Positions 33,483 through 41,922 of a stretch of DNA of 64,000 bases are shown in pieces. The DNA lies in NCBI RefSeq assembly GCF_000243115.2, contig NZ_CP007035.1, positions 3,162,001 through 3,226,000 on the forward strand, written 5' to 3'. The DNA is from Niabella soli DSM 19437 (GTDB lineage: Bacteria > Bacteroidota > Bacteroidia > Chitinophagales > Chitinophagaceae). How positions within the stretch are numbered: the stretch's first letter is position 1; every line of letters begins with the position of its first letter. The notes under the pieces are model-generated. The model made no database searches, was not told the origin of the DNA, and saw nothing but the letters and a program-made list of their open reading frames with translations. Made by a program: the position numbers and the translations under genes.

Positions 33483-34928
33483 TTATTGTAACTTTTTCAA
33501 CAATAGTTCGTTCGTTTTTTTGGGGTCTGCTTTACCCTTCGTCTGCTTCATCACCTCGCCCACAAAAAGCGCCAGCAAGCCTTTTTTCCCCTTTTTGTAT
33601 TCAGCTACTTTGCCAGATAGTTTTTCCAAAACGGCATCAATCACCGGTTCCAGATCGGCGGCATTGGATTGCTGGATGAGGTTATTTTTTTCCGCCAGGA
33701 CGATGGGTGTTTCACCGGGTTCCTGCAGCAATAAATGGAACAGCTTTGTAGACGCAATAGAAAAACTCACTTTTCCGGAATCCACCGTGTCGATCAATGC
33801 CGCAATCTGTGCCGGCTTCAGTGGGAATGCCGCGATAGCAGCGCTGTTTTCATTCAGCCAGGTTTTTACAGGCCCCAACATCCAGTTGGCAGCGGCTTTA
33901 TAATTGGTGGTTTGCTGCACCAACGCCTCAAAATAATCGGCCGTTTCTTTTTCTTCGGTGAGCACCTGTGCGTCATATTCGGGCAACTGGTATTCCGCGG
34001 TATATTTTTGAATACGGGCCGCCGGTAAGGCAGGAATAGATTCCCTGACCGCCGCAATAAATTCGTCTTTTAAATCAAATGGCGGCAGGTCCGGATCAGG
34101 GAAGTACCTATAGTCTTCTGCATCTTCCTTATCGCGAATCGCAAAAGTAGTACCGTTACCCGCGTCAAAACTGCGCGTTTGCTGGCGGATGGTTTCGCCT
34201 TTTTCCAGCAACTGCATCAGCCGGTTGGCTTCAAAATCAATCGCACGTTTCACGTTGCGTATGGAGTTAAGGTTTTTTACTTCCACCTTGGTCCCCAGTT
34301 TTTCCACGCCTTTCAGGCGAACGGAAATATTCGCATCGCAGCGCATGCTGCCTTCTTCCATGTTTCCATCGCACACCTCCAGGTAGCGGACCAGCTTGCG
34401 CAATTCAGACACATAGGCAAAAGCTTCTTCGCTGCTGCTGAGGTCGGGTTCCGTTACAATTTCCACCAACGGGGTGCCGGCGCGATTATAGTCCACCGCC
34501 GTGTTCCATTCATCCACATCATGCAGACTTTTTCCCGCATCTTCTTCCATATGGATCCGGTTCAGCCGTACATTTTTTTCACCAGTGCTTACTTTAATGG
34601 GTACAAATCCATTTTTGCAAATAGGTGTGGTATGCTGGGAGATCTGGTAACCCTTGGGCAGGTCCGGATAAAAATAGTTTTTCCGGGCAAAATAGTTTTT
34701 TTGTTCTATGTCGCAATTGCAGGCCAGGCCCAGTTTTACGGCATATTCAATTACTTTTTCATTCATTTTGGGCAAACTCCCAGGGTGCGCCAGTGTTATG
34801 GGGCTCACATGCGTATTGGGCGCCGCGCCAAAAGCGATACTGTCGCCACAAAAAAGTTTGCTTTGTGTACGCAACTGGGCGTGTACCTCCAACCCAATTA
34901 CCACTTCATATTTCTCACTTAAATCCAT
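33483..34928 (-). CDS. gatB: Aspartyl/glutamyl-tRNA amidotransferase subunit B
   Basis: A 481-residue GatB that phosphorylates and amidates misacylated Glu-tRNAGln or Asp-tRNAAsn together with GatA and GatC. Conserved blocks are the N-terminal YEVVIGLEVHAQL, the zinc/kinase-site region (HVSPITLAHPGSLP, PDLPKGYQISQ), EGSMRCDANIS, and FPDPDLPPF. The C-terminal YqeY/tail domain runs from about residue 330 to the end. gatA and gatC are not nearby. It precedes the TlpA-like gene on the same strand. Confidence 0.97.
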   Translation of the reverse strand: MDLSEKYEVVIGLEVHAQLRTQSKLFCGDSIAFGAAPNTHVSPITLAHPGSLPKMNEKVIEYAVKLGLACNCDIEQKNYFARKNYFYPDLPKGYQISQHTTPICKNGFVPIKVSTGEKNVRLNRIHMEEDAGKSLHDVDEWNTAVDYNRAGTPLVEIVTEPDLSSSEEAFAYVSELRKLVRYLEVCDGNMEEGSMRCDANISVRLKGVEKLGTKVEVKNLNSIRNVKRAIDFEANRLMQLLEKGETIRQQTRSFDAGNGTTFAIRDKEDAEDYRYFPDPDLPPFDLKDEFIAAVRESIPALPAARIQKYTAEYQLPEYDAQVLTEEKETADYFEALVQQTTNYKAAANWMLGPVKTWLNENSAAIAAFPLKPAQIAALIDTVDSGKVSFSIASTKLFHLLLQEPGETPIVLAEKNNLIQQSNAADLEPVIDAVLEKLSGKVAEYKKGKKGLLALFVGEVMKQTKGKADPKKTNELLLKKLQ

Positions 34929-35030
34929 AAAAACCTTTTATCATACCCGCTTGTAGCGCTACATAGCCCAAATAGCCCTTTACAGTGGCATCATCTGGTT
35001 TGCGAAGATACGCAAGCAGGCATAATAAAA

Positions 35031-35054
35031 CCGCCCTGATATCAATCAGAGCGG
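35031..35054 (-). terminator. Terminator downstream of the PDZ protein gene
   Basis: CCGCCCTGAT (35031-35040) pairs with ATCAGAGCGG (35045-35054) with one mismatch and a short loop. On the minus strand it is followed by TTTTATT. It lies between the PDZ gene stop and gatB in the 220-bp gap. Confidence 0.7.
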
Positions 35055-35148
35055 CCTTAACCCTAAATCACGAAAACTTAAAAACTATCAATACATATTG
35101 GTATATGTTCTATTAATAACGATCCGCATTTAAAAAAGTTGCCGGTTG

Positions 35149-36159
35149 CTACAGATCAGCCGTTTTTATTCTGGAAGAACGGCTTAAGGCAATCGTCTGA
35201 TTTTTTCCATTTCTATTGATTTTAAACTCAATAGAGGATTTACGATCCTCCCGGAGCGCCCTGCCGGCATTTTCAGTGGTAGTTACCGGGTGCCCGTTAA
35301 TTTCCTTAATAACATCCCCGCTTCTTAACCCGGCTTTATCGGCGTCAGAGCCCTTTTCAACATCCAGGATCTTTACCCCGTTTTCTTTGCCCAGGTCCTG
35401 GATGCGAATGCCGATTTTTGGACTGTTATCCGCGGTTTCAAAATCAGGACTGCCGTAAAACCGGAAACTCCGGTTTCCATTCTGGCCCTGGTTGGGCAAC
35501 TGGCGGAATAACTCATTCAGGTCCATTGGGGGCATGGAATAGGAATTGCCATTGCCCTGGTCAAAATACATATTGTTTTGCGGCGCTTTCCATTTTGTAA
35601 GTATGGCGCTGGTTGTAAACGATTTACCGTCGCGGGTATACGTTATGGAAATTTTATCTCCCGGGTTTTTATCCTTCACTGCAGCAGAAAGCTCATCCGG
35701 TGCTTTAATGGTATTGCCATCTATTTTGGTGATAATATCTCCTTCTTTTAATCCTGCTTTGGCCGCAGCGCTTGCTTCAGATACATTTACAACGGCGACA
35801 CCATCCTCTGTTTTGCGGGTAACCACCCCCAACATCGCTTTATTTGGCGCCGGCATTTGTTGCCAGTTGTCCCCAAAATTATTATTAAAGGAGCGGCCCC
35901 GGTTCCATTGCCCTTCGTCATTGTACATATCCAGGTCCTTGATCTTCTTACGTTTTACAGAAATATCAGCACTGGCATCGTCACCCGCCGGTTTACCGTT
36001 TACTGTAATTTTATCGCCGTCGACAACAATATTCATTTTGCCATCGGCCGCTCCTTTTTTGGTTATAATGATCTGTTCCGCTTCTTTGTTTTGATGATTG
36101 TTTTGCGCAAAACCTATACCGGGCAGCAATAGCGCAAAAAGGAAATAATAAGATTTCAT
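35149..36159 (-). CDS. Periplasmic protein with two PDZ domains
   Basis: A 336-residue exported protein (signal MKSYYFLFALLLPGIGFAQ). Two PDZ domains are visible: about residues 106-190 (LGVVTRKTEDGVAVVNVSEASAAAKAGLKEGDIITKIDG) and about 245-325 (IGIRIQDLG..., GSDADKAGLRSGDVIKEINGHPV). They are joined by a Gln/Asn/Pro-rich linker (YFDQGNGNSYSMPP). No protease domain is present, so it looks like a PDZ-only scaffold or substrate-binding protein, in contrast to DegP. The N-terminal 60 residues have the short repeated phrase KMNIVVDGDKITVNGKPAG. It is a single gene with its own -7 box and terminator. Confidence 0.85.
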   Translation of the reverse strand: MKSYYFLFALLLPGIGFAQNNHQNKEAEQIIITKKGAADGKMNIVVDGDKITVNGKPAGDDASADISVKRKKIKDLDMYNDEGQWNRGRSFNNNFGDNWQQMPAPNKAMLGVVTRKTEDGVAVVNVSEASAAAKAGLKEGDIITKIDGNTIKAPDELSAAVKDKNPGDKISITYTRDGKSFTTSAILTKWKAPQNNMYFDQGNGNSYSMPPMDLNELFRQLPNQGQNGNRSFRFYGSPDFETADNSPKIGIRIQDLGKENGVKILDVEKGSDADKAGLRSGDVIKEINGHPVTTTENAGRALREDRKSSIEFKINRNGKNQTIALSRSSRIKTADL

Positions 36160-36204
36160 TCGTGTATTGTATTTTAAATTGTTTTAAGAGATGTTGTCCT
36201 TCCG

Positions 36205-36235
36205 GAAATACGTTTTATTTCGTATTTCAAAGTTA
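36205..36235 (-). promoter_or_regulatory. -7 box TAACTTTG and GAAATACG hairpin upstream of the PDZ gene
   Basis: On the minus strand, TAACTTTG (36235-36228) is a full -7 match. In the transcript leader, GAAATACG (36205-36212) and CGTATTTC (36221-36228) form an 8-bp inverted repeat around 8 nt, and a third AAATACGAAA lies at 36246-36255. This could be an operator or an RNA hairpin just after the start site. Confidence 0.4.
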
Positions 36236-36269
36236 GCTTATTTGATAAATACGAAACATTTCGGAAATG

Positions 36270-37148
36270 TTAAAATGATTGATCCAGTTTTTGCCCGCAG
36301 GCGCTGCAAAATGCGGCTTCTTTCCCATATACCGCAGCAAAACAATGGGGGCAGTGTTTTTTCCGGCTTTTTTTCTCCTCCTGTATTACCGCGGCAGACA
36401 TAATACCGGTAGGTACCGCAATAATGGCGTAACCCAGGATCATAATAAAAGATGCAATGATTTTACCTACTGCGGTAGCCGGGGCTACATCGCCATAACC
36501 CACTGTAGTAATCGTTACGACCGCCCAATAAATACTTTGGGGAATGGTGTTAAAACCGGGGTTATGCTGAAACTCCACTACATACATCAGGGAGCCTAAA
36601 AAAATAGCCAGCAGCAATACGAAAAAGAGGAATACGATGATCTTTCGAAAACTTTTCACCAGCGCAAACATCAAAACACGGCTTTCATCCAGGAACCGGA
36701 CCATTTTAAAAATGCGGAAGATCCGTAGCAGGCGGAAGCTGCGCACGATCATAAAGACATGCCATTGGGGATAGAAAAACTCCATATAGGAGGGCAAAAT
36801 GGCCAGCAGGTCTATCATTCCGTAAAAGCTGGCAGCATATCTTTTTGCGGAACGCACACAATAGAGCCGCAACAGGTATTCTATCGAAAACAGAACAAGG
36901 AAGATAATATCCAGCGTTTTAAAAACAGCAGCATATTTAAGGGAAACGGAAGGAACGCTTTCCAGCATCAACAATGTAATATTGGAAACAATGAGGATAA
37001 ACAACCCTATATCAAATATTTTTCCGGCAGTAGTAGAGGCCTGGAAAATGGTAATATAAAGCCACTCCCTGAAGGTTCCTTTTTCAAGAGGTTTGTTCTG
37101 ATCCTGTACTACGTCGGTTTTATCTGGGATGAGCCGGAATAAAGACAT
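36270..37148 (-). CDS. Voltage-gated-type potassium channel with C-terminal zinc ribbon
   Basis: A 292-residue six-transmembrane ion channel (Kv/Kch type). Segments S1-S4 cover residues about 45-165, with the voltage-sensor-like arginines in IVRSFRLLRIFRIFKMVRFL. S5-pore-S6 follows, with the K+ filter TTVGYGD. The last 35 residues contain two CxxC pairs (HCPHC, then CSACG), a probable zinc ribbon. There is no RCK domain. The gene starts 24 nt after alaS on the same strand and probably shares its transcript. K+ selectivity is supported by the filter; gating is inferred. Confidence 0.88.
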   Translation of the reverse strand: MSLFRLIPDKTDVVQDQNKPLEKGTFREWLYITIFQASTTAGKIFDIGLFILIVSNITLLMLESVPSVSLKYAAVFKTLDIIFLVLFSIEYLLRLYCVRSAKRYAASFYGMIDLLAILPSYMEFFYPQWHVFMIVRSFRLLRIFRIFKMVRFLDESRVLMFALVKSFRKIIVFLFFVLLLAIFLGSLMYVVEFQHNPGFNTIPQSIYWAVVTITTVGYGDVAPATAVGKIIASFIMILGYAIIAVPTGIMSAAVIQEEKKSRKKHCPHCFAAVYGKEAAFCSACGQKLDQSF

Positions 37149-37172
37149 GTCCCAAATATAGCGATTATCCTA

Positions 37173-39797
37173 TCAGAGCAGCTTTTTGACCGCTTCAATT
37201 ACCTGCTTCAGGTTACCCGCTTCCTGGCCGCCGGCAGTAGCCAATGTTTTTTGTCCGCCCCCGCCGCCTTTGATCAACGGCGCCACCTGCTGTTTAATAA
37301 TCTGGCCGGCATCCAGTCCTTTTGCCGCAACTACCGTATCAGCGATAGTCACCGCTACTGCCGCTTTCCCACCTATATTCGCACCAAGAACGATCACAAA
37401 ATCGCGCAAGTGATTTTTCAGATCGGCACATAATTTTTTTAGTGCATCCGGATTGCTTACTTCAACTATACCTCCGATGAAATTCACCTGGTTAATGGTC
37501 TCGTCTTTTTGCAACAGCTCATTGCGGATGCCCACCAGTTCCTTTGCTTCCAATCGCTCCACTTTTTTCTCCAGGGTGGTTTTGTCGCTGATCAGTTTTT
37601 CAATTGCTTTTAAAGGATTAGCGCTCTTCAGCAATTCTCCCACCTGTTTGTATTCGTTAACGCGTTCGCTGAGATAACGGAACGCCGCCGGGCCGGTAAG
37701 CGCTTCAATACGACGCACCCCGGCAGCTACTGCGGCTTCCGAAGTAATGAGAAACATTCCGATCATTCCCGTTTGCGGCACATGCGTACCTCCGCAAAGC
37801 TCAACGGAAAACTTAGGATCGATGGTAACCACGCGTACCGTATCACCGTATTTTTCACCAAACAGCGCCATAGCGCCCAGTTTCAACGCTTCTTCTTTAG
37901 GCATTTCCTTAATAACCACCGGGATATTCTCACGAATCTTCTGGTTGACGATCATCTCTACCTTCCGGAGCTCCTCATCGGTTATCTTTGCAAAATGCGA
38001 CACATCAAAACGTAATAGTTCCGGGCTCACCAACGATCCCTTCTGGTTTACATGCGGCCCCAGCACCTGCTTCAGCGCGGCATGCAGTAAATGCGTAGCG
38101 GTATGATTGTAGGTAGTGTTTAATCTTTTTTCAAAATCCACCACAGCGCTATACCCCCCGTCAATGGGTTCGGGAAGCTGATCCACCAGGTGAATGATCA
38201 GATCGTTCTCTTTTTTGGTGTCAAGGACCTTTATATTTTTTTCACCTGACTGTGTTGTGGTGAGGGTGCCTGTATCGCCCACCTGGCCGCCGCTTTCAGC
38301 GTAGAAAGGCGTGGTTTCCAGTACCAGTTGGTATTGCTCTTTTCCTTTTGCTTTTACTTTCCGGTATTTGATGATCTGTGTAGGAACATTCAGATCCTCA
38401 TACCCCACAAATTTCGAAGGTTGCTCGGCATGCACCGGTTGCCAGTCCTCCGTATCAATAGCAGTGGCGGCACGGCTGCGGTTTTTCTGTTGCTGCATTT
38501 CAGCCTCAAAACCGGCTTCATCAACCGAAGTGTTGTTTTCTGAAGCGATCAAACGGGTCAGATCGATCGGGAAGCCATAAGTATCGTATAGTTCAAACGC
38601 GTCTTTGCCCGCAATCTGATTTCCTGATGATGCTTTTAAGATATCATCAATACGCTTCAGCCCTTTTTCCAATGTTCTTAAAAAGGAGTCTTCTTCTTCC
38701 CGTATCACCTTCACCACAAACTCCTGCTGCTGTTTTAATTCAGAAAATACGGTTGCAAACTGTTCTGCAATAACCGGCACCAACTGATGGAGCAAAGGGT
38801 GTTTATAGTCCAGGTAAGAATAATAGTAACGCACCGCGCGGCGCAAAATACGGCGGATCACATAGCCCGCACCGGTATTGGAAGGCAATTGCCCGTCGGC
38901 TATCGTAAAGGCAATAGCCCGGATATGATCGGCCAGTACTCTAAAAGCAATAGCTTCCTTGCTATCGCTGAAATCGTATTTTTTACCGGTGATCTTTTCA
39001 ATTGCACTGATGGTCCCTGTAAACACATCTGTATCATAATTGGAGGTCTTGTTTTGCAACACGCGCACCAGGCGTTCAAACCCCATGCCCGTATCTACGT
39101 GTTTGGCGGGCAGGGGCTGCAGGCTGCCGTCCTTCAGGCGGTTGAACTGCATAAATACATTGTTCCAGATCTCGATCACCTGCGGATGATCGGCATTGAC
39201 CAGGGTCTTGCCCTCCACCTGCGCCCGTTCTGCATCCGGCCGGCAATCCACATGTATCTCTGAACAAGGGCCACAGGGGCCTGTATCGCCCATCTCCCAG
39301 AAGTTATCCTTCTTTTTTCCTTTAATGATCCGGTCTTCACTGATCCACTTTTTCCATTCATTCGCCGCTTCCTCATCAAAAGGCAATCCCTCTTTTTCAT
39401 CGCCCTCAAAAACCGAAACATACAGCCGGTCTTTGGGGATCTTTAATACCTCGGTCAATAACTCCCAGCTCCAGGCAATGGCTTCTTTTTTAAAATAGTC
39501 GCCAAAACTCCAGTTCCCCAGCATTTCAAACATGGTATGGTGGTAGGTATCCACCCCTACTTCCTCCAGGTCGTTATGCTTGCCGCTGACGCGCAGGCAT
39601 TTTTGGGTATCTGCCACACGCGGGTACGGACTTTGTTTATTGCCCAGGAAATAATCCTTAAACTGGTTCATCCCCGCGTTGGTAAACATCAGCGTGGGGT
39701 CATTTTTTACCACAATGGGGGCAGAAGGCACAATTTCATGTCCTTTGCTTTTAAAAAAATCCAAAAAAGCCTGTCGTATCTCGGTACTGGTCATCAT
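37173..39797 (-). CDS. alaS: Alanine--tRNA ligase
   Basis: An 874-residue class II alanyl-tRNA synthetase. The catalytic N-terminal domain (about 1-440) includes FLDFFKSKGHEIVPSAPIV, NDPTLMFTNAGMNQFKDYFLG and the tRNA-recognition region. The editing domain has HTATHLLHAALKQ (zinc site) and CGGTHVPQTG. The C-terminal DHHA1 oligomerisation domain is Gly-rich (GGGGGQKTLATAGG). The length matches the family (876 in E. coli). The start codons at 39797 and 39794 are both ATG. The K+ channel gene follows 24 nt downstream. Confidence 0.98.
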   Translation of the reverse strand: MMTSTEIRQAFLDFFKSKGHEIVPSAPIVVKNDPTLMFTNAGMNQFKDYFLGNKQSPYPRVADTQKCLRVSGKHNDLEEVGVDTYHHTMFEMLGNWSFGDYFKKEAIAWSWELLTEVLKIPKDRLYVSVFEGDEKEGLPFDEEAANEWKKWISEDRIIKGKKKDNFWEMGDTGPCGPCSEIHVDCRPDAERAQVEGKTLVNADHPQVIEIWNNVFMQFNRLKDGSLQPLPAKHVDTGMGFERLVRVLQNKTSNYDTDVFTGTISAIEKITGKKYDFSDSKEAIAFRVLADHIRAIAFTIADGQLPSNTGAGYVIRRILRRAVRYYYSYLDYKHPLLHQLVPVIAEQFATVFSELKQQQEFVVKVIREEEDSFLRTLEKGLKRIDDILKASSGNQIAGKDAFELYDTYGFPIDLTRLIASENNTSVDEAGFEAEMQQQKNRSRAATAIDTEDWQPVHAEQPSKFVGYEDLNVPTQIIKYRKVKAKGKEQYQLVLETTPFYAESGGQVGDTGTLTTTQSGEKNIKVLDTKKENDLIIHLVDQLPEPIDGGYSAVVDFEKRLNTTYNHTATHLLHAALKQVLGPHVNQKGSLVSPELLRFDVSHFAKITDEELRKVEMIVNQKIRENIPVVIKEMPKEEALKLGAMALFGEKYGDTVRVVTIDPKFSVELCGGTHVPQTGMIGMFLITSEAAVAAGVRRIEALTGPAAFRYLSERVNEYKQVGELLKSANPLKAIEKLISDKTTLEKKVERLEAKELVGIRNELLQKDETINQVNFIGGIVEVSNPDALKKLCADLKNHLRDFVIVLGANIGGKAAVAVTIADTVVAAKGLDAGQIIKQQVAPLIKGGGGGQKTLATAGGQEAGNLKQVIEAVKKLL

Positions 39798-39831
39798 ATA
39801 AATAATAGTCCGTAATAAAGTTTACGGGCTG

Positions 39832-39839
39832 CAAATTTA
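39832..39839 (-). promoter_or_regulatory. -7 box TAAATTTG upstream of alaS
   Basis: Read on the minus strand TAAATTTG matches TAnnTTTG, about 35 nt before the alaS ATG. No TTTG is found at the usual distance upstream. Confidence 0.4.
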
Positions 39840-39944
39840 GTTGTTTGGCGGGGTTTTTTAACCAGCGGTGGCACTACTATTAAGCTTTGCTTGCTACGCT
39901 CAGTTCAACTCCTGTAATTCTTATGGGCGGAAGGCTGCAGCCGC

Positions 39945-40847
39945 TTATTGCCGATGGCTTCCTTCAAATGGATAAAAGGACAGCCCCAACGACAGCAGGA
40001 ACCTGCGGGAGCGCAAACGCCGGTCGCTATCAGAAAACACAGTACTGCTGTTGTTTTCGGATACCGCCGTCAGCGGGTTCGTGGAAAAATGAGCCCCTAC
40101 CTCAAATTTAAGCCAGGGCAAACCGGGCGTCCCTCCCTGAAAAAGCATACCCGGCTCAAAAAGCAGTCGCCCCCTGCCCATGGTATTATAATTGAGTTGT
40201 TCCTGTTCTGCAGCCGTATAATTGGTATTAAAGCTATTAGCCGTCAGCAACGAAAAACGCGGCGCCAAAGAAAGACGGGCATTTTCCGAAAAAAAGAAAT
40301 TCACCGACGGCGTCAGTTGATATTTAACAAAATTAAAATCGAAGTAACGGCGGCGCTCGTTTGGCGTTCCAATATCCGCAGAGGTTGAATGACCAAAGCC
40401 CGCGCTCAGCACCCCATTAAAAAAGACCTTGCGGGAAGCTCCCATGGCCGTATAATACCCGGCGCCTATATCAAACATTGAACGTTTATAGTTGATCTGA
40501 CTGCCGCTATTGCTGGTAATATCATCGCTGTTAAAAATATCTTTCTCCGACCGGTACATGCCGCCGGCCTGGATCAGAAAATGATCCGTAACTGCGTAGG
40601 CGATCTGCCCGTCAAACCCCAGATTTTTATTGGCCTCATCCTTGGTAGCCGTATCCAGGCGCACACTGGTCAAAAGATTATTGGGGTTAGCCACAAAGGC
40701 GCCCCCCACTTTCAGATCACCCTTCTGGCGAAAAAAAGCCGCGTTATACATTGAAGGATTGCTGATATAACGGGGATTTGTACCGCCGCAGGCAGCAAGC
40801 CCCAGGCAAACAACAGCGGCTATAAAGTAGTTACTATGCACTTTCAT
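39945..40847 (-). CDS. Predicted outer membrane barrel-like lipoprotein
   Basis: A 300-residue protein. The ATG at 40847 gives the signal MKVHSNYFIAAVVCLGLAAC with a lipobox cysteine (LAAC); a longer frame to 40964 overlaps the divergent mgsA gene and is rejected. The mature protein has repeated short amphipathic strands (LKVGGAFVANPNN, YAVTDHFLIQAGGMYR, MFDIGAGYYTAMG, FNGVLSAGFGHS) ending RFLLSLGLSFYPF, typical of an outer-membrane or surface beta-barrel-like protein of about 12 strands. The family is not recognised. It is divergent from mgsA with a 115-bp gap. Confidence 0.75.
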   Translation of the reverse strand: MKVHSNYFIAAVVCLGLAACGGTNPRYISNPSMYNAAFFRQKGDLKVGGAFVANPNNLLTSVRLDTATKDEANKNLGFDGQIAYAVTDHFLIQAGGMYRSEKDIFNSDDITSNSGSQINYKRSMFDIGAGYYTAMGASRKVFFNGVLSAGFGHSTSADIGTPNERRRYFDFNFVKYQLTPSVNFFFSENARLSLAPRFSLLTANSFNTNYTAAEQEQLNYNTMGRGRLLFEPGMLFQGGTPGLPWLKFEVGAHFSTNPLTAVSENNSSTVFSDSDRRLRSRRFLLSLGLSFYPFEGSHRQ

Positions 40848-40962
40848 AAGATCTGGGTTTAGGACGTAAAGATAAGGCTTAACTCTACGCCGGGTGGGCG
40901 ATTTATTAAAATACAGGAAACAGTGAATGCTTATCTTTATACGCATTAAAAGTAAGAGCAGC

Positions 40963-41424
40963 ATGGAGCGGACATTAGCACCCCATAAAAGAATTGCCCT
41001 GGTGGCGCATGATCATAAAAAAGAGGAATTATTGCAATGGGCCATTGCCAACCGGCAAAAACTGTTACAACACCGGCTGTACGCCACCGGAACCACCGGA
41101 ACGATCCTCGAAAAAACATTGGGCCAATCCATTCACAAATTACTCAGCGGACCGCTGGGCGGCGATCAGCAGATCGGCGTCATGATCGCGGAAGAAAAGC
41201 TGGATATCCTCATTTTTTTCTGGGACCCGATGGAGGCTCAGCCCCATGATCCCGATGTAAAGGCCCTGTTACGCCTGTCGGCCACTTATAACCTTCCCGT
41301 AGCCTGCAATGCCGCAACGGCGGACTTTCTTTTTACTTCTCCCTTTATGACCAGTGAATACCATGCGGTACAAACGGACTATTCAACCTATTTAAAACGA
41401 AAATTGCCGGAAACGAACTTGTAA
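40963..41424 (+). CDS. mgsA: Methylglyoxal synthase
   Basis: A 153-residue methylglyoxal synthase that turns dihydroxyacetone phosphate into methylglyoxal and phosphate, a glycolytic bypass under phosphate limitation. Family signatures are RIALVAHDHKKEEL at the N-terminus, ATGTTG(T)I, GPLGGDQQIG, the FFWDPMEAQPHDPDVKALLRL block, and VACNAATADF. Catalytic aspartates lie in GGDQQIG and in WDPMEAQPHDPD. The length is normal (152 in E. coli). The start at 40963 is preferred over an upstream in-frame ATG at 40927. Confidence 0.95.
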   Translation: MERTLAPHKRIALVAHDHKKEELLQWAIANRQKLLQHRLYATGTTGTILEKTLGQSIHKLLSGPLGGDQQIGVMIAEEKLDILIFFWDPMEAQPHDPDVKALLRLSATYNLPVACNAATADFLFTSPFMTSEYHAVQTDYSTYLKRKLPETNL

Positions 41425-41430
41425 TTTTGA

Positions 41431-41912
41431 GTTTCTGGTTTGTCGTTTATTGTTTTTGGTTTGTTGTTTATCGTTAATTGTTAATCCTATGAGCACCATT
41501 TTAAAATTTGAAGAATTAGATATTTGGCAACAGGCAAGGAAATTGTCTCTTGAAATTTTTAAAACAACATCAGTAATGCCTTTCGCTTCTGATTTTCGGT
41601 TCAGAGATCAGGTCAGGGCCGCCGCCGGATCAGCAATGGATAATATCGCAGAAGGGTTTGAACGTTCATCAAGACTCGAATTTGTAAACTTCCCGGGATT
41701 TTCCAAAGGCTCCTGCGGTGAGGTAAAATCGCAACTATACCGAGCCCTGGACCAGAACTATATTTCAAAAGAATTGTTTAATCATCTGTGCGAACGATAC
41801 ACAAAATTGTGTTCCGGAATAGCCGCATTTATTATCTACCTTAACAAAGCGGAAGCCCGCGGACTCAGATTTAAAGATCGGAATCAACAACAAACAATAA
41901 ATAAAAAACTAT
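41431..41912. repeat. AT-rich inverted repeats flanking the S23-like gene
   Basis: Upstream, a short direct repeat (GGTTTGTCGTTTA at 41438, GGTTTGTTGTTTA at 41458) precedes the gene. Downstream, the reverse complement of 41881-41901 reads TTTATTGTTTGTTGTTGATTC, which matches the upstream arm with a 7-nt gap. The gene thus appears framed by an imperfect inverted repeat, as S23-type intervening-sequence proteins often are. The downstream arm encodes the C-terminal residues. Confidence 0.5.
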
Positions 41913-41914
41913 AA
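41489..41914 (+). CDS. Four-helix bundle protein (S23/23S rRNA intervening-sequence family)
   Basis: A 141-residue protein of the S23/IVS four-helix-bundle family. Typical features are FEELDIWQQARKLSLEIFK at the start, SAMDNIAEGFERSSRLEFVNFPGFSKGSCGEVKSQLYRALDQNYIS in the middle and a last helix near residues 98-125. Homologues are encoded within the 23S rRNA intervening sequence in some bacteria and otherwise as stand-alone genes; no biochemical activity is established. Here it lies between mgsA and uvrB, 8 nt before uvrB, and is bounded by AT-rich inverted repeats. The ATG at 41489 is chosen because the preceding frame contains repeat sequence. Confidence 0.88.
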   Translation: MSTILKFEELDIWQQARKLSLEIFKTTSVMPFASDFRFRDQVRAAAGSAMDNIAEGFERSSRLEFVNFPGFSKGSCGEVKSQLYRALDQNYISKELFNHLCERYTKLCSGIAAFIIYLNKAEARGLRFKDRNQQQTINKKL

Positions 41915-41922
41915 ATTTCTTC

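Noticed and set aside
34179-34922. Plus-strand frame of 247 codons antisense to gatB
   Set aside because: Aromatic/His-rich translation typical of an antisense frame; gatB on the other strand is complete and canonical.
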